Positions 10,914 through 22,989 of a DNA stretch of 64,000 nucleotides are shown one piece after another. A model generated the notes under the pieces. It saw only the letters and a program-made list of their open reading frames with translations, was not told the origin of the DNA and ran no database searches. The stretch is from Paramarasmius palmivorus (taxonomy: Eukaryota; Basidiomycota; Agaricomycetes; Agaricales; Marasmiaceae), in NCBI GenBank assembly GCA_037176845.1, contig JAYKXP010000068.1, forward strand, positions 62,001 through 126,000, in the 5' to 3' direction. Position numbers and translations under genes: made by a program. Position 1 is the stretch's first letter; every line of letters starts with the position of its first letter.

Positions 10914-12676
10914 TCAGATTTGTTCTACATCTTCTCCGAAAAGAATACTCCAATCCACCTCCTCATTATATTCCTCCCAACGAGCTTCATCTGCCTCTAC
11001 CACTCTACATCCTTCCTCTAAAACCATAGAGTTCTCCCGCAAATATGTGACTTGTTGTCCGTACAATATGCATTGGCTGAAAATGAACTTGGGCAGCGGG
11101 AGTTCAGGATCTTGATATAAGCGCGGCATGAGCGTTAATATCCGCCATTGCGTACTCGAACGAAAGTCTGTGAAGTCCGTATCGTGAATGCGAAGCGTCT
11201 CGGGTAGCGCGAACTTCGGCCCGCTTTGACCAGGTTCGTTCGAATCCTGACCAGAACCCGAGTTCCAGATATGAGTAGAGAAGATTATGAGTTGGACGAA
11301 CGTATAGATCATGTTTTCCGTGATCGTAAGGTCCTTCAACCTGGGCAAGGAGCCGAAGAATTCGCGAAGAGTTTCGACGGAGATATACTCGTCTTGGATC
11401 TCGAGACCGAGTGTATGGAGGTGACCCAGGCTGAAGGAGCGGGATACCTCTCTGATGAGTGTATCGATATCCAGGTCTACTTCTTCTCGTAATGCCAACT
11501 CGAGATACAGTCGAGGCCGGACATGCTGATAATAATGATGGCCCGTGAGGTATTGACTGTGGTCATGTTCTGATTCGGTTGTACTGCTGGTCAACACCTC
11601 AAAGCTGAGGAGCTCTGAATCACAGCATGAGCACTGGTTCTTGTTGGAAAGTCGAAGTGAGCCAGTAGGTCCTTGCTTGGTGCCGACTATCTCCGCTAAT
11701 ACGGGGCGCAATAACGCGAGTTCGTCAACTCTTCCGACTGAGGTTGTCGCTGCGAACCTGCAGTTGCATAGCCTGACCTCGGTGTGATAAGGTAATGCGA
11801 TGTACCGGAGGAAGTTGGTGATTTGGGGGATTGTAGAGGAAAAATATACATATTCCAAATGAGCAAGATGTACGGGATCTTTGAGCTCGGGAACTGCGGA
11901 GTCAGGGTGAGGCAGGACATCTTCAAGATGGAGACGTTTGAGCCCTGACATGTCGCGCAGGAGACGAATCCATTGCCTGGTACTGTAAAGGTGCTGGAAT
12001 TCCGGAGTTGCAGTCCGAAGGGTGAGATGGGTCACGTTCTGATATAACGGTGACTCCAACGGCAAGTTGACGCCAGTCAGGTGGATGCTCTTGAGCGGGG
12101 CACCTGATTACCGAGGAAAGAGGTGGGAAGGTTGAGAATATGACCGGACTTATCCGTCCGATCGAGGGCAAGATGAGTGAGAAGAGGAGCGGGCTGTGTC
12201 ATCACTGAAAGGAGTTGCCTGGCCTGGAAATCGTTGAAGGACATATCTATGGAGGTGATGTGCGAAAGGTGATTCGCGAATGCTTCCAAGATGACAGCCC
12301 AAGATTGCTCTAAAAATCGAACCTGAGGGAAGTCACGGAAGTGTAATGTGAGTGGAGCACCCTTCGAGCGATCCAGCATCGCTCTGGCCATCTTTGGAAT
12401 GAAGAAATATGGTTGGCACCATAGCACGGCGGTAGACAAAGCTACCATCCTCCACCGGCTGCATACGTGACTGATGACTATCCACCCTGGCTTGTGAAAG
12501 TGACCGCTTATCATTCCACCGAAGTTCAGTTCCATGCATGAAACGATATTCGCAAGGCAAACGAAAATAATGGAAAGCACTTCGACTGGAAGACGTTCAA
12601 TCGGCGAGCAAGTCCGACGATACGTGAGCGAAACAACTTTCTGACCCTTCGAGTCGGTGTGTCCCGTCCCTTTCAT
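10914..12676 (-). pseudogene. F-box/LRR-like protein, relic 3 (one frame break)
   Basis: This is the best-preserved of the three paralogues. The ATG at 12676 opens a frame with the F-box CSPIERLPVEVLSIIFVCL and GWIVISHVCSRWRMVALST. The second half (leucine-rich, ending EEVDWSILFGEDVEQI) is in another frame. The switch is at the four-G run 12097-12100 (plus strand). One extra base there restores GNQVPPLKSIHL and about 586 codons. It may be a functional gene with an assembly error, or a recent pseudogene. The predicted role is SCF substrate recognition, by family only. Confidence 0.78.
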
Positions 12677-13232
12677 CGAACGAGTCGTGATACCAGGTAT
12701 CTGAGCTTAAAATTTGCTTCAATCAGATGAGTATGTATCAAAAGCATAGTACCCACCGCTTCCGAAGTTCTCATCTATACTTGCATCCATTTCCTCTGAG
12801 TAGCAGTGGAACTTTACACGAACGGTTCGACACCTGCTTGGAAAAAATTGGTCAGGAGATCCTTTGCAGTGAAAGTGGCAAAAACATCACAAACCTCCAG
12901 GCTCAGAGCTGAAGAAATGGTGGTGAAAAAGCAAGAATGTCGAATGGATCTGCATGGGTCAGCGTCAAATGCTGAAGCGCTCAGTCCTTTGCGGGCACGC
13001 GTTCCGCATCCACCACTCCCACGGTAACTTGCTCTCCTCCATCTTGTCAGGCTCGGATCTCAGAGTCAGTCCTCTGCGCCTGACACTCCAGGATATCCAG
13101 TAAAATTTCCGGCTCTTAATATGTAACGTTGGATGGTTCCGACGGTCGTCTTCGGAAGAAGAAACAAAACCGGAACGTGACCGATATTCCCAGTTCAAAT
13201 ATAGCCATCTTTCTCCACTTGTTACCACCATC
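12677..13232. other. Intergenic, shared 5' flank
   Basis: This gap lies between divergently read F-box relic 3 (-) and acireductone dioxygenase (+). I see no convincing gene in it. It probably holds both promoters. Confidence 0.5.
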
Positions 13233-14005
13233 ATGCGAGCATACTACTTCGATAATCTCCCCGGCGACCAACGTCTTCCTCATGAATGCATTCCTTCTCG
13301 GCATGTATCGACTGAACACCTCAAGACTCTCAATGTCGAGACGTTTCACATTCCATTGAGCGACGGATACCAGGAAAAGGTCGACGATATGGCTGCTGCG
13401 AGGAAGTACAAGAACCGGGATGTGATTAATATCTCTAGGGAGGGACTGGGCGATGTATGTCTGCCTCTAGATTCGCAAAGTCCCGGGCAAATAACTGACA
13501 ATTGAGTTGGTAGATCTATGAAGAGAAGATCAAGGCTTTCTTCCACGAGTGCGTTGTGTCCCAGCCTCCGTGTCTCTAATGCAAAGCTCATATTCCATCC
13601 AATAGACACCTTCACGAAGACGAAGAAATTCGATACATCCTCTCAGGGAGCGGTTACTTTGACGTCCGAGGTACGACTCGTCGCTGCATTCTTCAACAGT
13701 TAGCTTACGGTCTTTTTGAATCTAGAAACACCCTCAGATGCATGGATCCGAATTGCAATGTCAGCAGGCGACCTTCTCATCGTCCCGGCTGGTATTTATC
13801 ATCGGTTTACATTGGACATGAACGACCGTGTGGAAGCTATGAGGCTTTTTAAGGTAATCATCCTATTTTTGTCGTTGGCGTGGTTTACTGACTGCTCCTG
13901 CGTTTACAGGATGAACCTAAATGGGCTGCCGTGAACAGAGGTCCTGACGCAGACCATAATGTTCATCGGATTGAGTATTTGAAGAGTATCGCACCGCTGG
14001 CTTGA
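13233..14005 (+). CDS. ADI1: Acireductone dioxygenase (methionine salvage)
   Basis: Five exons (13233-13454, 13514-13548, 13606-13670, 13726-13853, 13910-14005) join in phase to 181 aa, the usual size of the family. The start [18 protein letters not shown] is the conserved N-terminus. The metal site is [19 protein letters not shown] (His, His, Glu of the cupin motif 1) plus GIYHRF (third His, motif 2). The enzyme oxidises acireductone with Fe or Ni to the methionine precursor keto-acid and formate, or to the off-pathway acid plus CO. The second splice sits just before the HxH motif. The gene is intact although both neighbouring F-box genes carry indels, so it is a useful internal control for sequence quality. 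Confidence 0.96.
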
Positions 14006-14329
14006 TATGAGAACTCTGTGAAGAATGCTTTACTTTGAGTCTGCATGTATTATAGCTGTTAAGGTACACCGCTGAGAATCATTGAGTACTGTGAGTGCAT
14101 GCCGGTTGATATCCCTCTTTCGTCAGCGATTGGTGATACCGTCGAGAAGCTGAGAAGCTGGGGCCCGCGTGCCCCTTGATCAGCGACAACACCATTCAAA
14201 GGTCTTGACCCGAACCTCATATTCTCCTTTGAAGAACATTTAACGGTTTCACGGACGTGGTCAGTCGCGGTTTTTGAACCTTTCTCATGATTCACCCTTA
14301 CATTCGAGTTTAGGTTTGTCGCGACTCGG

Positions 14330-16091
14330 ATGACTATGAATAGCGACCAAACCTCAACGTTTACGACCCTTTGTACCAGATGCAATGTGTCCATCGAGGA
14401 AAAGACCATTGTACCGATACCCATACATGCCCTTCGTTCGGACTACATACCCACGGAAGCAGAGATCACTCACGCTCGCGCTTTGATCGAGAAGGAAGAC
14501 AAACTATTGAAGGAATACGACAAGGAGGTTGCATGGCATCGGGAAATTGTAGAAAAGTTGGAGAAAGATAGAAAAGCCGTGGAGGAACGGCTGGAGAAAC
14601 GACGAGCTTCGATATCTGGGCTTCGCAGGCTTCCTGTCGAGGTCATGGACGAGATATTCTCCTTGGCTTGTCAGACGATCAGAGTCGGAGAGTCTGAGCA
14701 ATGGGACACACGAAACCTCTATCCATTCGACATTCGTTACGACGAGCCTATCCGTGCAATAGCTCACAACTTATCACTCACCTGCGCGTCATGGAGACGA
14801 ATCGTCACTTCCCGACCACGTCTATGGTCCACTATCTCTTTCGACATCTATCACCGGAGTCGCGAGACCGATATCCGACCTCTCTTACGAACCTATTTGA
14901 AGTATTCGTCGACGGCTCCTTTGCAAATCAGCATCTGGGACGCGAGGAGAAAACGTGGATCCAAATTTCGTTCCGTAGTCACATATTACGGAGGACTGGA
15001 CACAAAAACCGTTGCTGCATACCGCATGATTCTCCAACAGATGCATCGGTGTGCCAAAGCTGGAGCTCAAGGTCAATTGGGAGGCCTTGACACTATACGT
15101 GACTGGCATTTCCGATATCGCATTCCCTCAGTTACACTCCATCTCCCATGCTGTTAATGTAGACAGCGATCATAACGCGCAATCTGGATGGTTCTGGAAG
15201 TCTATTCGGATGGCGCCCAACCTTGCCTATGTGCATGAAGGTGCAAGTAACCCGAGTCACGTAGACGATTTGCCTTTCAATCACCAAACCCTCACGACAC
15301 TACATCTCGGCGGTGTTGATGGGTTCCCCAAGCTCCTTCATACCTTGGTTAATAACTCAAAACTCGAAACTTTCAGTTTGCGGGCACTCTATCCCACATG
15401 GCACTGGGTAGATCGTCCTGATCAGACTCAGATCCTTCCCTTGCTACGAAATCTGAAAGTCTACTGTGGTTACCCACTCGAACAGTGGCTTTATTTCTTC
15501 GGCTTCATCACAATGCCCACACTCGAGAGCCTCTGGATAGGGGGCAGCGAAGTAGCAGAACTCGAAGGTCTTTTATATCACCAATCCCCCGCTTTCCTTC
15601 AGAATCAGCTCCATGCTACATCGATATGGGAGCTCCTTGCGATCATTGACGCTACAATTCGATCCCGTATCGTACCCAGAGGCAGAGAATGACGAATCTG
15701 GTAGAGAATTTACCAAACCTGACACATTTCCGGTTTAGGACGTTCGCATCCGATACAGGATGTATCTCTCCATGCGTCGGTCATCTACTCTCTAGTCTCG
15801 AACTTGCGCATGGCAAATCGACGCCTCCCCATGTGCTAGCTCCGAAGCTAGAGGTTCTCGTAATACAAGAGTTCAGACATGGTGTCTGGCCTCCAAAAAG
15901 GAGGAACTCGTTAATCGTGTGTTGAACATGGCGGCTTCGAGAAGTAAAAGTACTCTATCCGAGTCGGCGTCGGGACGTTTTGTAACAGTCCTGTTGTGCC
16001 ACTGTTGGGTGTATATGTGTGGTTGAAGAAGTATGAACGCGAAGAAGACTTTGATATGTACAGCTCGGATGACTCCAATTCGGGTCCATGA
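14330..16091 (+). pseudogene. Coiled-coil F-box protein, relic 4 (several frame breaks)
   Basis: This belongs to another agaric F-box subfamily. It has an N-terminal Cys pair (CTRCNV), a charged coiled coil (about residues 45-90), then the F-box ISGLRRLPVEVMDEIFSLAC and a leucine-rich C-terminal half. The first frame ends soon after the AAA run 15056-15058. Removing one A continues into KLELKVNWEALTLY. Further one-base shifts are needed near 15686-15689 (before MTNLVENLPNLTHF), at the A5 run 15895-15899 (giving PPKKEELVNRVLN) and near 16000 (giving VWLKKYEREEDFD), with the stop at 16089-16091. Total length would be about 580 codons. No introns account for the shifts. The 324 bases before it (14006-14329) show no gene. 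Confidence 0.65.
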
Positions 16092-16873
16092 TGACTTTGG
16101 AATCGGAGATGCTATTACTGGACCATTCCTACTGGAAGCACAGGTTGCTCGAATGGTGGCTCTCGAGAAGGATGGAACTATATGTAAGGTGGAAGAAAAG
16201 GTCCTGAGGTGGCATGAGGATATGGCCAACGGCGATGGCTTGACTTTTTGATACTACGAATGAAATTTGTTGTATGATCAAGTACTAGTAGTTCCTGTAG
16301 GACAATGGTACCCTGTTTTCAGTGATGGCCACGTCCAAGACGACAGAATCTGGTTACCGAACTGTTTCATACAAAGTTGTTCAAGTTCTTGGCGAGCCAC
16401 CTCGAACTTGGAAGCGCCAAAACTCGTCATGGGAACTCGTGCTCGCAGTGGTTCAAGAGTCAAGAACTGCTAGCCGGATGAAAGAACTTGCTTCGTGACC
16501 GTCTTGCCTGGGGATTCGGGAAGAGCAACTTCGAGTGGCACCTGTGAATAGGGATGATCCAGATTTAGCGCTGGCAACACAACCGTGAGCTTAGGTTAAA
16601 TCGAGGAACAGTTGAACGAAGGCTTGAAGTCTACGTGCCCTGACCGCCGAATTGCTTCCGTGTCAGGCTTCCGGCTAGGTACTCATCGGCACTGACAGGA
16701 TTAAGTCGACATCGAGTTCATGGCAGAGGTATATTCGTATTGTGTTTTGACGCGCCGGGCTAGATCTTCGCAGTGCCGTGGTGAAAGCATGAAAGAAAGG
16801 GAATATGATTACTAGTTCGAGTTTGACTTGTCTATCTCCACTTCTGTACCTTTCTACCACACACACCAGGCGC
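16092..16873. other. Intergenic, no supported gene
   Basis: This is the gap between F-box relic 4 (+) and the convergent NDUFA8 gene (-). Open frames here are short and featureless. Confidence 0.5.
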
Positions 16874-17528
16874 CTACTTCTGAATAGCCCCAAAGATTGG
16901 CTTCTCCACTTCATGTATCGGTTTTTGACCAGCTGGTGTTCCGGGGATAGTCTTTGTTAGGCCCTACACAAATTACGCATTACATCAACACTTAACCCAG
17001 CAAAAAGCAAGAAGGAAGAAAGGACTCACCAGCTTCTCAAACATACACGCATTCAACGTTCTCTCCGGTTTCCTACACATAAAATACTCCTGGTTGTTAT
17101 TCTCCAAACATGACCAGTGGGCTTGGAATTCCGAGAGACAGTTTTCGCGCATTTTGTTTATCCTCCATTTTCCACATCAGCCTAGAAATGGAGCAGGGAA
17201 AGGGAAGAAACGTACAAATCCGTCGCACACCTCGTCACTCGTCTACCTTCCTTCAAACAATGTCCCTGGGTCGCGGTTTTCGTTTTTGCATAGCATAAAG
17301 TCCTCTATCACCCATATCACCATATCCATTAGCTATTCTGATTCCCATGCCTAATAAATAACAAAACACACCGTTAAACTCTTTGCAATAAGCACCAATG
17401 AAAAACGCTGCACTCTTCAACGGTGCACTGGATACACCCAATTCTTGGACTGGGGGGATGTTGGAAGGCATGGGTGTTGGGTCGACATAGGGACGTGTGG
17501 GGACTGTGTCCCGTTGTGAGGAGGACAT
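16874..17528 (-). CDS. NDUFA8: NADH:ubiquinone oxidoreductase subunit, NDUFA8/PGIV type (double CHCH)
   Basis: Four exons (17372-17528, 17216-17304, 17030-17162, 16874-16963) encode about 155 aa. Four CX9C pairs mark a twin CHCH protein imported by the Mia40 route into the intermembrane space: CKEFNEDFMLC, CLKEGRRVTRC, CLSEFQAHWSC and CRKPERTLNAC. The start MSSSQRDTVPTRPYVDPTP and the VSSAPLKSAAFFIGAYC segment, and the end GLTKTIPGTPAGQKP, match the accessory subunit at the membrane-arm side of complex I. One problem: between RDP and HCLKEG the frame is off by one, with one G too many in the run 17264-17266 (plus-strand ccc). The third intron uses acceptor AG after GGAAAATG, which restores DLINKMRENC. 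Family identity is firm. The frame break is probably an assembly error, since the protein is expected to be essential for complex I. Confidence 0.88.
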
Positions 17529-17644
17529 GTTGGGTGTTGTTGTCCTGGGGTTGGCGGAGAGGTTGCTGGTCGACGAATCAGACGAGGTGAATTCGGGACG
17601 TTGACGCGGGGGCTTGACTTGCCAGATTTGGGTGATTATGTGAG
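17529..17644. promoter_or_regulatory. Compact divergent promoter region
   Basis: Only about 116 bases separate the NDUFA8 start (17528, -) from the next plus-strand ATG (17645), so both promoters must share or overlap this interval if the 17645 start is right. I see no clear TATA element. Confidence 0.35.
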
Positions 17645-18332
17645 ATGTTTTCACACGCTTCTCTCTACGCCGCACGCGCCTGGCATCGACAGACGCGTTC
17701 TTCCGAGTCTTTTTCGTCGTCGTGATGGTGCCGGTGAGTAACAAGGCTCTGTGCCCAAGATTTGATTCTAATAAATTTCTCTAGACATGCAAAAACAACC
17801 GAAAATCCATCACCTTCTCATCCGTATACACCGTTTAACCATCTTACTCACCACACAACCCAACACCACCATCGACACCATCAAAACCGACGGTCCTCGA
17901 TGCGCTTACTGCGCCTGTTTCTCAACCTGATCTAGACGACGTAGACGTGCAGAGTGTGAATGATTTCGAGCTGTGTCGAGTTGTTGAAAAGTGGGAATAC
18001 GAAACCTGGGGGTTTAAGGCAATATGACGTTCTGGAAGGCACGCAAAAGGTTAAAGATACAAAGGTTGCTGGTTGGGAGGTTGTTTATGTTCAGTTGAGA
18101 GATCGGACGAGTGGTATGTCATTTCAAGTCGTTTGTTTTTGGTGTTGAACGCGTACTTACTCGACCATGACGCGATATATAGGTCAACTACAACCGAATA
18201 GACGCTACAGATCCGCCTATAGACGACGATGAAGAGCCTCAGGGTATGCCACCACCTCCGCCGGTTGATGTGAAAGGCAAAGGAAAACGAAAAGCTGAGG
18301 ATGATGAGGAAGATGATTTGTTTGGTGAATGA
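17645..18332 (+). CDS. Unrecognised gene, possible mitochondrial presequence, frame not fully resolved
   Basis: The ATG at 17645 starts MFSHASLYAARAWHRQTR, an Arg-rich, acid-free N-terminus like a mitochondrial presequence. Downstream coding-like pieces are STPSKPTVLDAL, VQSVNDFELCRVVEKWEYETW, then LRQYDVLEGTQKVKDTKVAGW, and after an intron at 18114-18182 an acidic tail ending KRKAEDDEEDDLFGE with TGA at 18330. The WEYETW and LRQYDV pieces join if one G is dropped from the five-G run 18008-18012. Another one-base mismatch remains at the last splice. I do not recognise the family. It lies between two complex I genes, which may or may not be meaningful. Its stop is 54 bases from the convergent stop at 18387. 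Confidence 0.45.
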
Positions 18333-18386
18333 ACTTGTATTATACTTTTGAAATTTGTTGCAAATGTATCTCTACCATTACCAGTG

Positions 18387-19070
18387 TCACCGTACCGTTG
18401 CCCTTGTCCAACCCTTTCCAACAAACGGCATCAGAGCAGCCCCAACTCTTCTCCCTTCCTCTGCAAGCAGATTATAATACGAACACGCATTCTTCGTATC
18501 CAACACGTCGACTTGGATACCCAATCCTGCTAGGTAATCCTTCACTTCTTTTAACGATGCCGAAGAAGGGTTGGTTAATGTTTTGCCTGTTCCTAGTAAT
18601 AGGATCTCTGTATATGCGTCAGCTATAGCTTACAACCCAAAGTGAAGATACATACCGGGTCTAGGTTTAACAGCCTCAAACACCTCAAACCATTCCTTCT
18701 TCCATTCACCTTCCCCTGCTCCTGCTACGTCCCATAGAAACACCTCTCCTTCAAGAAACACACATCCACCATTAACCACTAACCCATCAGCAAGGTGTAT
18801 ACCACCTTCATCTACACGTGTTACTTGAACAGGCGGAGGAGGTAGATCAGAGTCGGAGAGGATGTTGACGAATGGTTCTTTTCGTGGGCCGTTTCGACGA
18901 GGGGTTGTGGTATGAAGGTGCCGGTGGGGTCGGTGGAGAAAGGAACGTGTTGAGAGTGTTCGAAGGGGTGTTGAGCACCGAAGTGCTCTTGTCGTCGTCG
19001 TTATTGCCGGTCTGAACATCGTGGTGCAAAGCGAGGTCGGGGAAGCGGGCGCTTGTTGGGCTGACATCAC
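18387..19070 (-). CDS. NDUFAF3: NDUFAF3-type mitochondrial complex I assembly factor (DUF498/Mth938 fold)
   Basis: Two exons (18656-19070 and 18387-18607) join in phase to 211 aa, or 194 aa from the in-frame ATG at 19019. That second Met begins MFRPAITTTTRALRCSTPLR, a clear mitochondrial presequence, so 19019 is my preferred start. The mature part carries the family core: GIHLADGLVVNGGCVFLEG, KPRPEILLLGTGKT, LGIQVDVLDTKNACSYYNLL, and AEEGRRVGAALMPF. NDUFAF3 acts with NDUFAF4 in early assembly of the complex I Q-module. Length and motif order are normal. The neighbouring NDUFA8 gene is also a complex I gene, on the same strand. Confidence 0.9.
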
Positions 19071-19149
19071 CAGTAAACACCTTTTTCCGAAACGACCATC
19101 AGACTCGGCATCGAGTACCGCATTCTGAAGCTTAGAATCGTTGGGTACC

Positions 19150-20260
19150 GGGTGATAGGTGCGTATACAACTGTAGTACTATACCATGACTTACAACTGG
19201 ACCTCAGGTTTAAGGAAAGAGTACCAGCGCTCACCGTTGGCCAATCACATGAGCCATGGCTTCCCTTTCACAAACATTGGCAACTGTATCCGACTCCTCC
19301 TCGTTCCTTCCTATGCGATAAGAATGAGCCGAGGCATAAAACCTTCAGGCTTTTCTCCAGTGGCAATCGCGGAAAACACCAACAACCAGCGTAGATCGTG
19401 CTTTTTCAACTCCAATTCGATCACCATGTTTCTGTACAGAATGCTGGTATGTTTCTTGTCACTGTCAGTACTCGGAGCTGACAAAACTTCTACAGTGCTC
19501 AACGCTGACATTCCGAAAACCGAAATCGCTGTCCTTTGGGGTTTAGAAAACAAAAAATCAACACTATACCATGGATTTGGAATCCCTCAAACGCAAACTG
19601 AGACCGTACACCGGCTCCGCACCTTACAGGCTCTAGCATACTAATCAATCAGGGCAATAACGTCCGTCGACTATGTAGTTCGAGCTCGCCTCCCGCGCCG
19701 ATTTAAAATTTGAGGTTCATCTTGGAAGTTGGTGGGCCATTTCCCGTCGCTATACTCGCTTGGTGCTAACAGACTTTTTTCAGTTTATCGTTCAATTTTG
19801 TTGGGTGACATCAATTCACCTTCAACTCGACCAACTGAATCGTCCTCTGCTACTCCCAAGCAATGACACGGACTCGTTGATCGCTTTCACCCAGAACGCA
19901 AGTTTGACGGTACCTTCCTGCGCCGGCATTCGTTTGGTCTGGGATCATAGGTACGTATATGTGACTACTCGACTCTATTATTATACCGTGTCTTACAACC
20001 GGAATGTAGGTTTGGGGCAAGGAAAAGCTTCAGGCTTCGAGATTTAGTACCCGATCCCGAGTCGACGAGTCAGTCATTCACGAATTCGACTCCTGAGACT
20101 CTTCCTCGTTCCTCTGCACGCTAAACCCGAATCATACACTATAGCCGTTCTCCAACTTAGCGAGGCTGTTAGAGAGCTGGGCACATACTGGTGTGTTTCT
20201 TGTTGGTACTCATTTGGACTCGGAGTTAGTGGTGTGGAAGTGACGTGTTCGGGGAGGATG
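19150..20260 (+). repeat. Diverged tandem duplication, two units about 790 bases apart
   Basis: Unit 1 (about 19150-19520) and unit 2 (about 19940-20260) share several blocks in the same order: TATACCATGACTTACAAC / TATACCGTGTCTTACAAC, CTTCCTCGTTCCT, and CTGGTGTGTTTCTTGT with CTCGGAG. They look like relics of one duplicated sequence. I cannot tell whether it was a gene. Confidence 0.45.
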
Positions 20261-22989
20261 TATTAGAGCGTTGAGGGAATGCGCAAGTGATCTTGTTGTT
20301 GGGCATCGTGGCAGTTATGGTGTGAACGTGAGCACTTGTTCACGGTGGGTGCTCACATCACCTTTCTCCGCAGCGACCGTCAACCACTATCCCCATTCTC
20401 AAGCTCATTTGGGACCATACATTTTCTTGATGTCACAAATAGTGCTGTGTCCGACTCTTTCTCGATCGGCGGGTCATATAAGGTCATATATACATATTTC
20501 TCCAACAGCGAACCTGTTTTTCGTTAAACGAGTACCTTGCACGTCAAAGGTTAAAGGCATGTATTGTTACTCTGGATCATTTCGCATTGGTTTTGGGGCT
20601 AAATTTTTTCAGGTTTACATAGTGCTTTGAGTCCTACATACGCTACTAGTTATCGGTCGATTCAAGCGGGTCATTTCAAGCCGTAAGGTCTTCTCGAACC
20701 AGGAATTGGGCAATGTTTCAGGTCCTGGCTTCTAATTTGCGCGGGGTACACATCGCAACATCTTGGGGTGAGCCGGTTCACGTCGCTGTTCATTTGGAGC
20801 TAGTTGTTCTGAGTTCAGCTCTCGGCGCTACCGCTGACCAGACGGTTCTACTTGCTCCTCACGTGTGCGTTTTTTTTCCTTCAACCGAATTTTCAAGGGT
20901 AACTGACCGATGACTTTACTGTAAGGTTTTCGGCGAATCCAGGGACCCGAGATCCAAGATTATTTCAGACTCGTTTTATTTTGACTGGAATTTTTTCCGA
21001 TAGTCCGATGGTGTCAATGATCAATCGTCGAAATGATCGTTGCAGTAAGTACGGAGGATTACCAGTACATAGACCGCCTGGTGGCGATATCGGGTCATTG
21101 CGGCGTGAGAAGCATGTCACAGGCCTAGACAGAACGCGACCGTTCAATAATTAGCCTACCTGTGAGTCATCAGCCTTCTCGATGCGAGTGAAGTTGTTTA
21201 TCTTCTCATATATAGTATTTCTTAGAGCAGTCTTGAACTCAGCGCGGCACTGGGCAGCTTTCGTGAAGATAGGCCTAGATAGGCTGGCGTATGGGGTGAT
21301 TTACCATTCCGAAGAATGGGGTGTCTGACAAATTCGATGCATTTAGTCGCACATTTTACGATGCAAGTTGGCGCTCAATGAATGGTCTTCCGGTTAATTT
21401 TCCCTACTTATGTACCACATCCTTGAGGGCTCAGTCTGGCCAAGATCACAGGTGTGTATAATTGATTTCATTCCCATAAGTGCTCAGGCTGTATCCGAAT
21501 CCCTAGGACTTTGCAGCCATACATTTCTCCAATCGTGGACGCCTGTTTCAGTTTCGATAGGTCGACCAGCTATGTCACCGACAGGGCATGTGTTTATACA
21601 TATGTATTTATCGGGTTTGATGCTCCATTCTCGGGTACACGCTGATAGCAACTACATCATTTCACTTAGGGTCGACTTGATATTTGTGAAGGTCACGGCC
21701 TACAGGATACTAATTACGGTACGCGTCAGGGCCTGTAGCTACGAGAAGTTCTCCGCAATTTGAGAGTTGGTAAGTTCTTCCGAAGAAGTCAGGACTGCTG
21801 AAGCTCATGAGCTTTCTCGCGGCCGTGATCTTGTTAGTTTGCTTGCTTGGGAGTGCAAATAATCCTGATACCAGCCTACAATAATAATGTGAGTCATCAA
21901 TCTTCTCAACACCCACATGAAGCTTCACTTGGAAACGGTTTGCAAAATTTCAGGTTCATACGTGAAGAGACTGTATACGTTATTGACGGATGACGGGTGA
22001 TATCAAATCGTTGTGACCATCCAGTCAAGAAGGCGAAGAAGGGGTACTGTATCCTCAAAGATAGAATGCCCGAGTATCGATCACTCTCAACCTGAATTGA
22101 ATCGCAAATTTTTCGGTACTCGCTGACTAGTAATGCCCAACAAGCGATCTCCGGTTTATCTTTAATAGTCACATCTGGAACTCGTACAATGACTATATCG
22201 CACAATATAGGCCGCATAGTCAAATAGCCCCCATCGCCATCCTCGGTCCTATATAGTAGCCTCCTCCGCTACCCGAACAAGGTCTCTACTATCCCGTACT
22301 ATATTGCACAATATATCCTGCTCGCGTAGCACTCATCAAATATCAAATAGTATGCACAGGATTTTAGACTGCTGCTGTCGCTGCTGTAATGGTCGGCTCC
22401 CTTCCCACCGGAGGCATCTGAATGGCAGGTCAATTTACTTGCATGATTCTGGACTCTTACCGCTTGCGAACGTGTGAACTGCGATAGACGAGGATAGATG
22501 GTCAGTGTCGGATACTATGTGTAGGTCATTTTTGATTTGATTGGTTCTTCTGATTGCGGAGAAGCGGGGAAGCAGAGAAGCAGAGATACTTCTATTCTCG
22601 CGAGTGGCGTCGTTTACAGTTCACTATGAAAACTTACCACTGGTCAAGCTCCTCAATAATGATGAAATTAGTGGACGATTTATAGTCGAGTCTCAAAATC
22701 ATATACAGTGCATATACCATGGTTCTTATGGCTTCAAAACAGCTTGCAAATACCGGGAGCATTTAGGATACTCAGACTTTATGTGGCTAGATACTCTCAT
22801 CATGATGTACCTTTGAACGATGACGCTTGAGGTCTGCGCGGGTAACGAATCTCTGGCCACAACTTGGATGACCAGAGCATACGTGTGGTTTGTTACCGGC
22901 ATGTGAGTTCATGTGATCTGTGGTCAGGGCTTTTCAGTATGTTTAGTTGCATCTTCGAAGGAATGAGCGCCCCACGTTTAGTGTTGCAC

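Noticed and set aside
6798..12676. Introns as the cause of F-box frame changes
   Set aside because: The frame changes within a few bases, with no GT-AG pair of 45 bases or more and no loss of aligned sequence relative to the paralogues.
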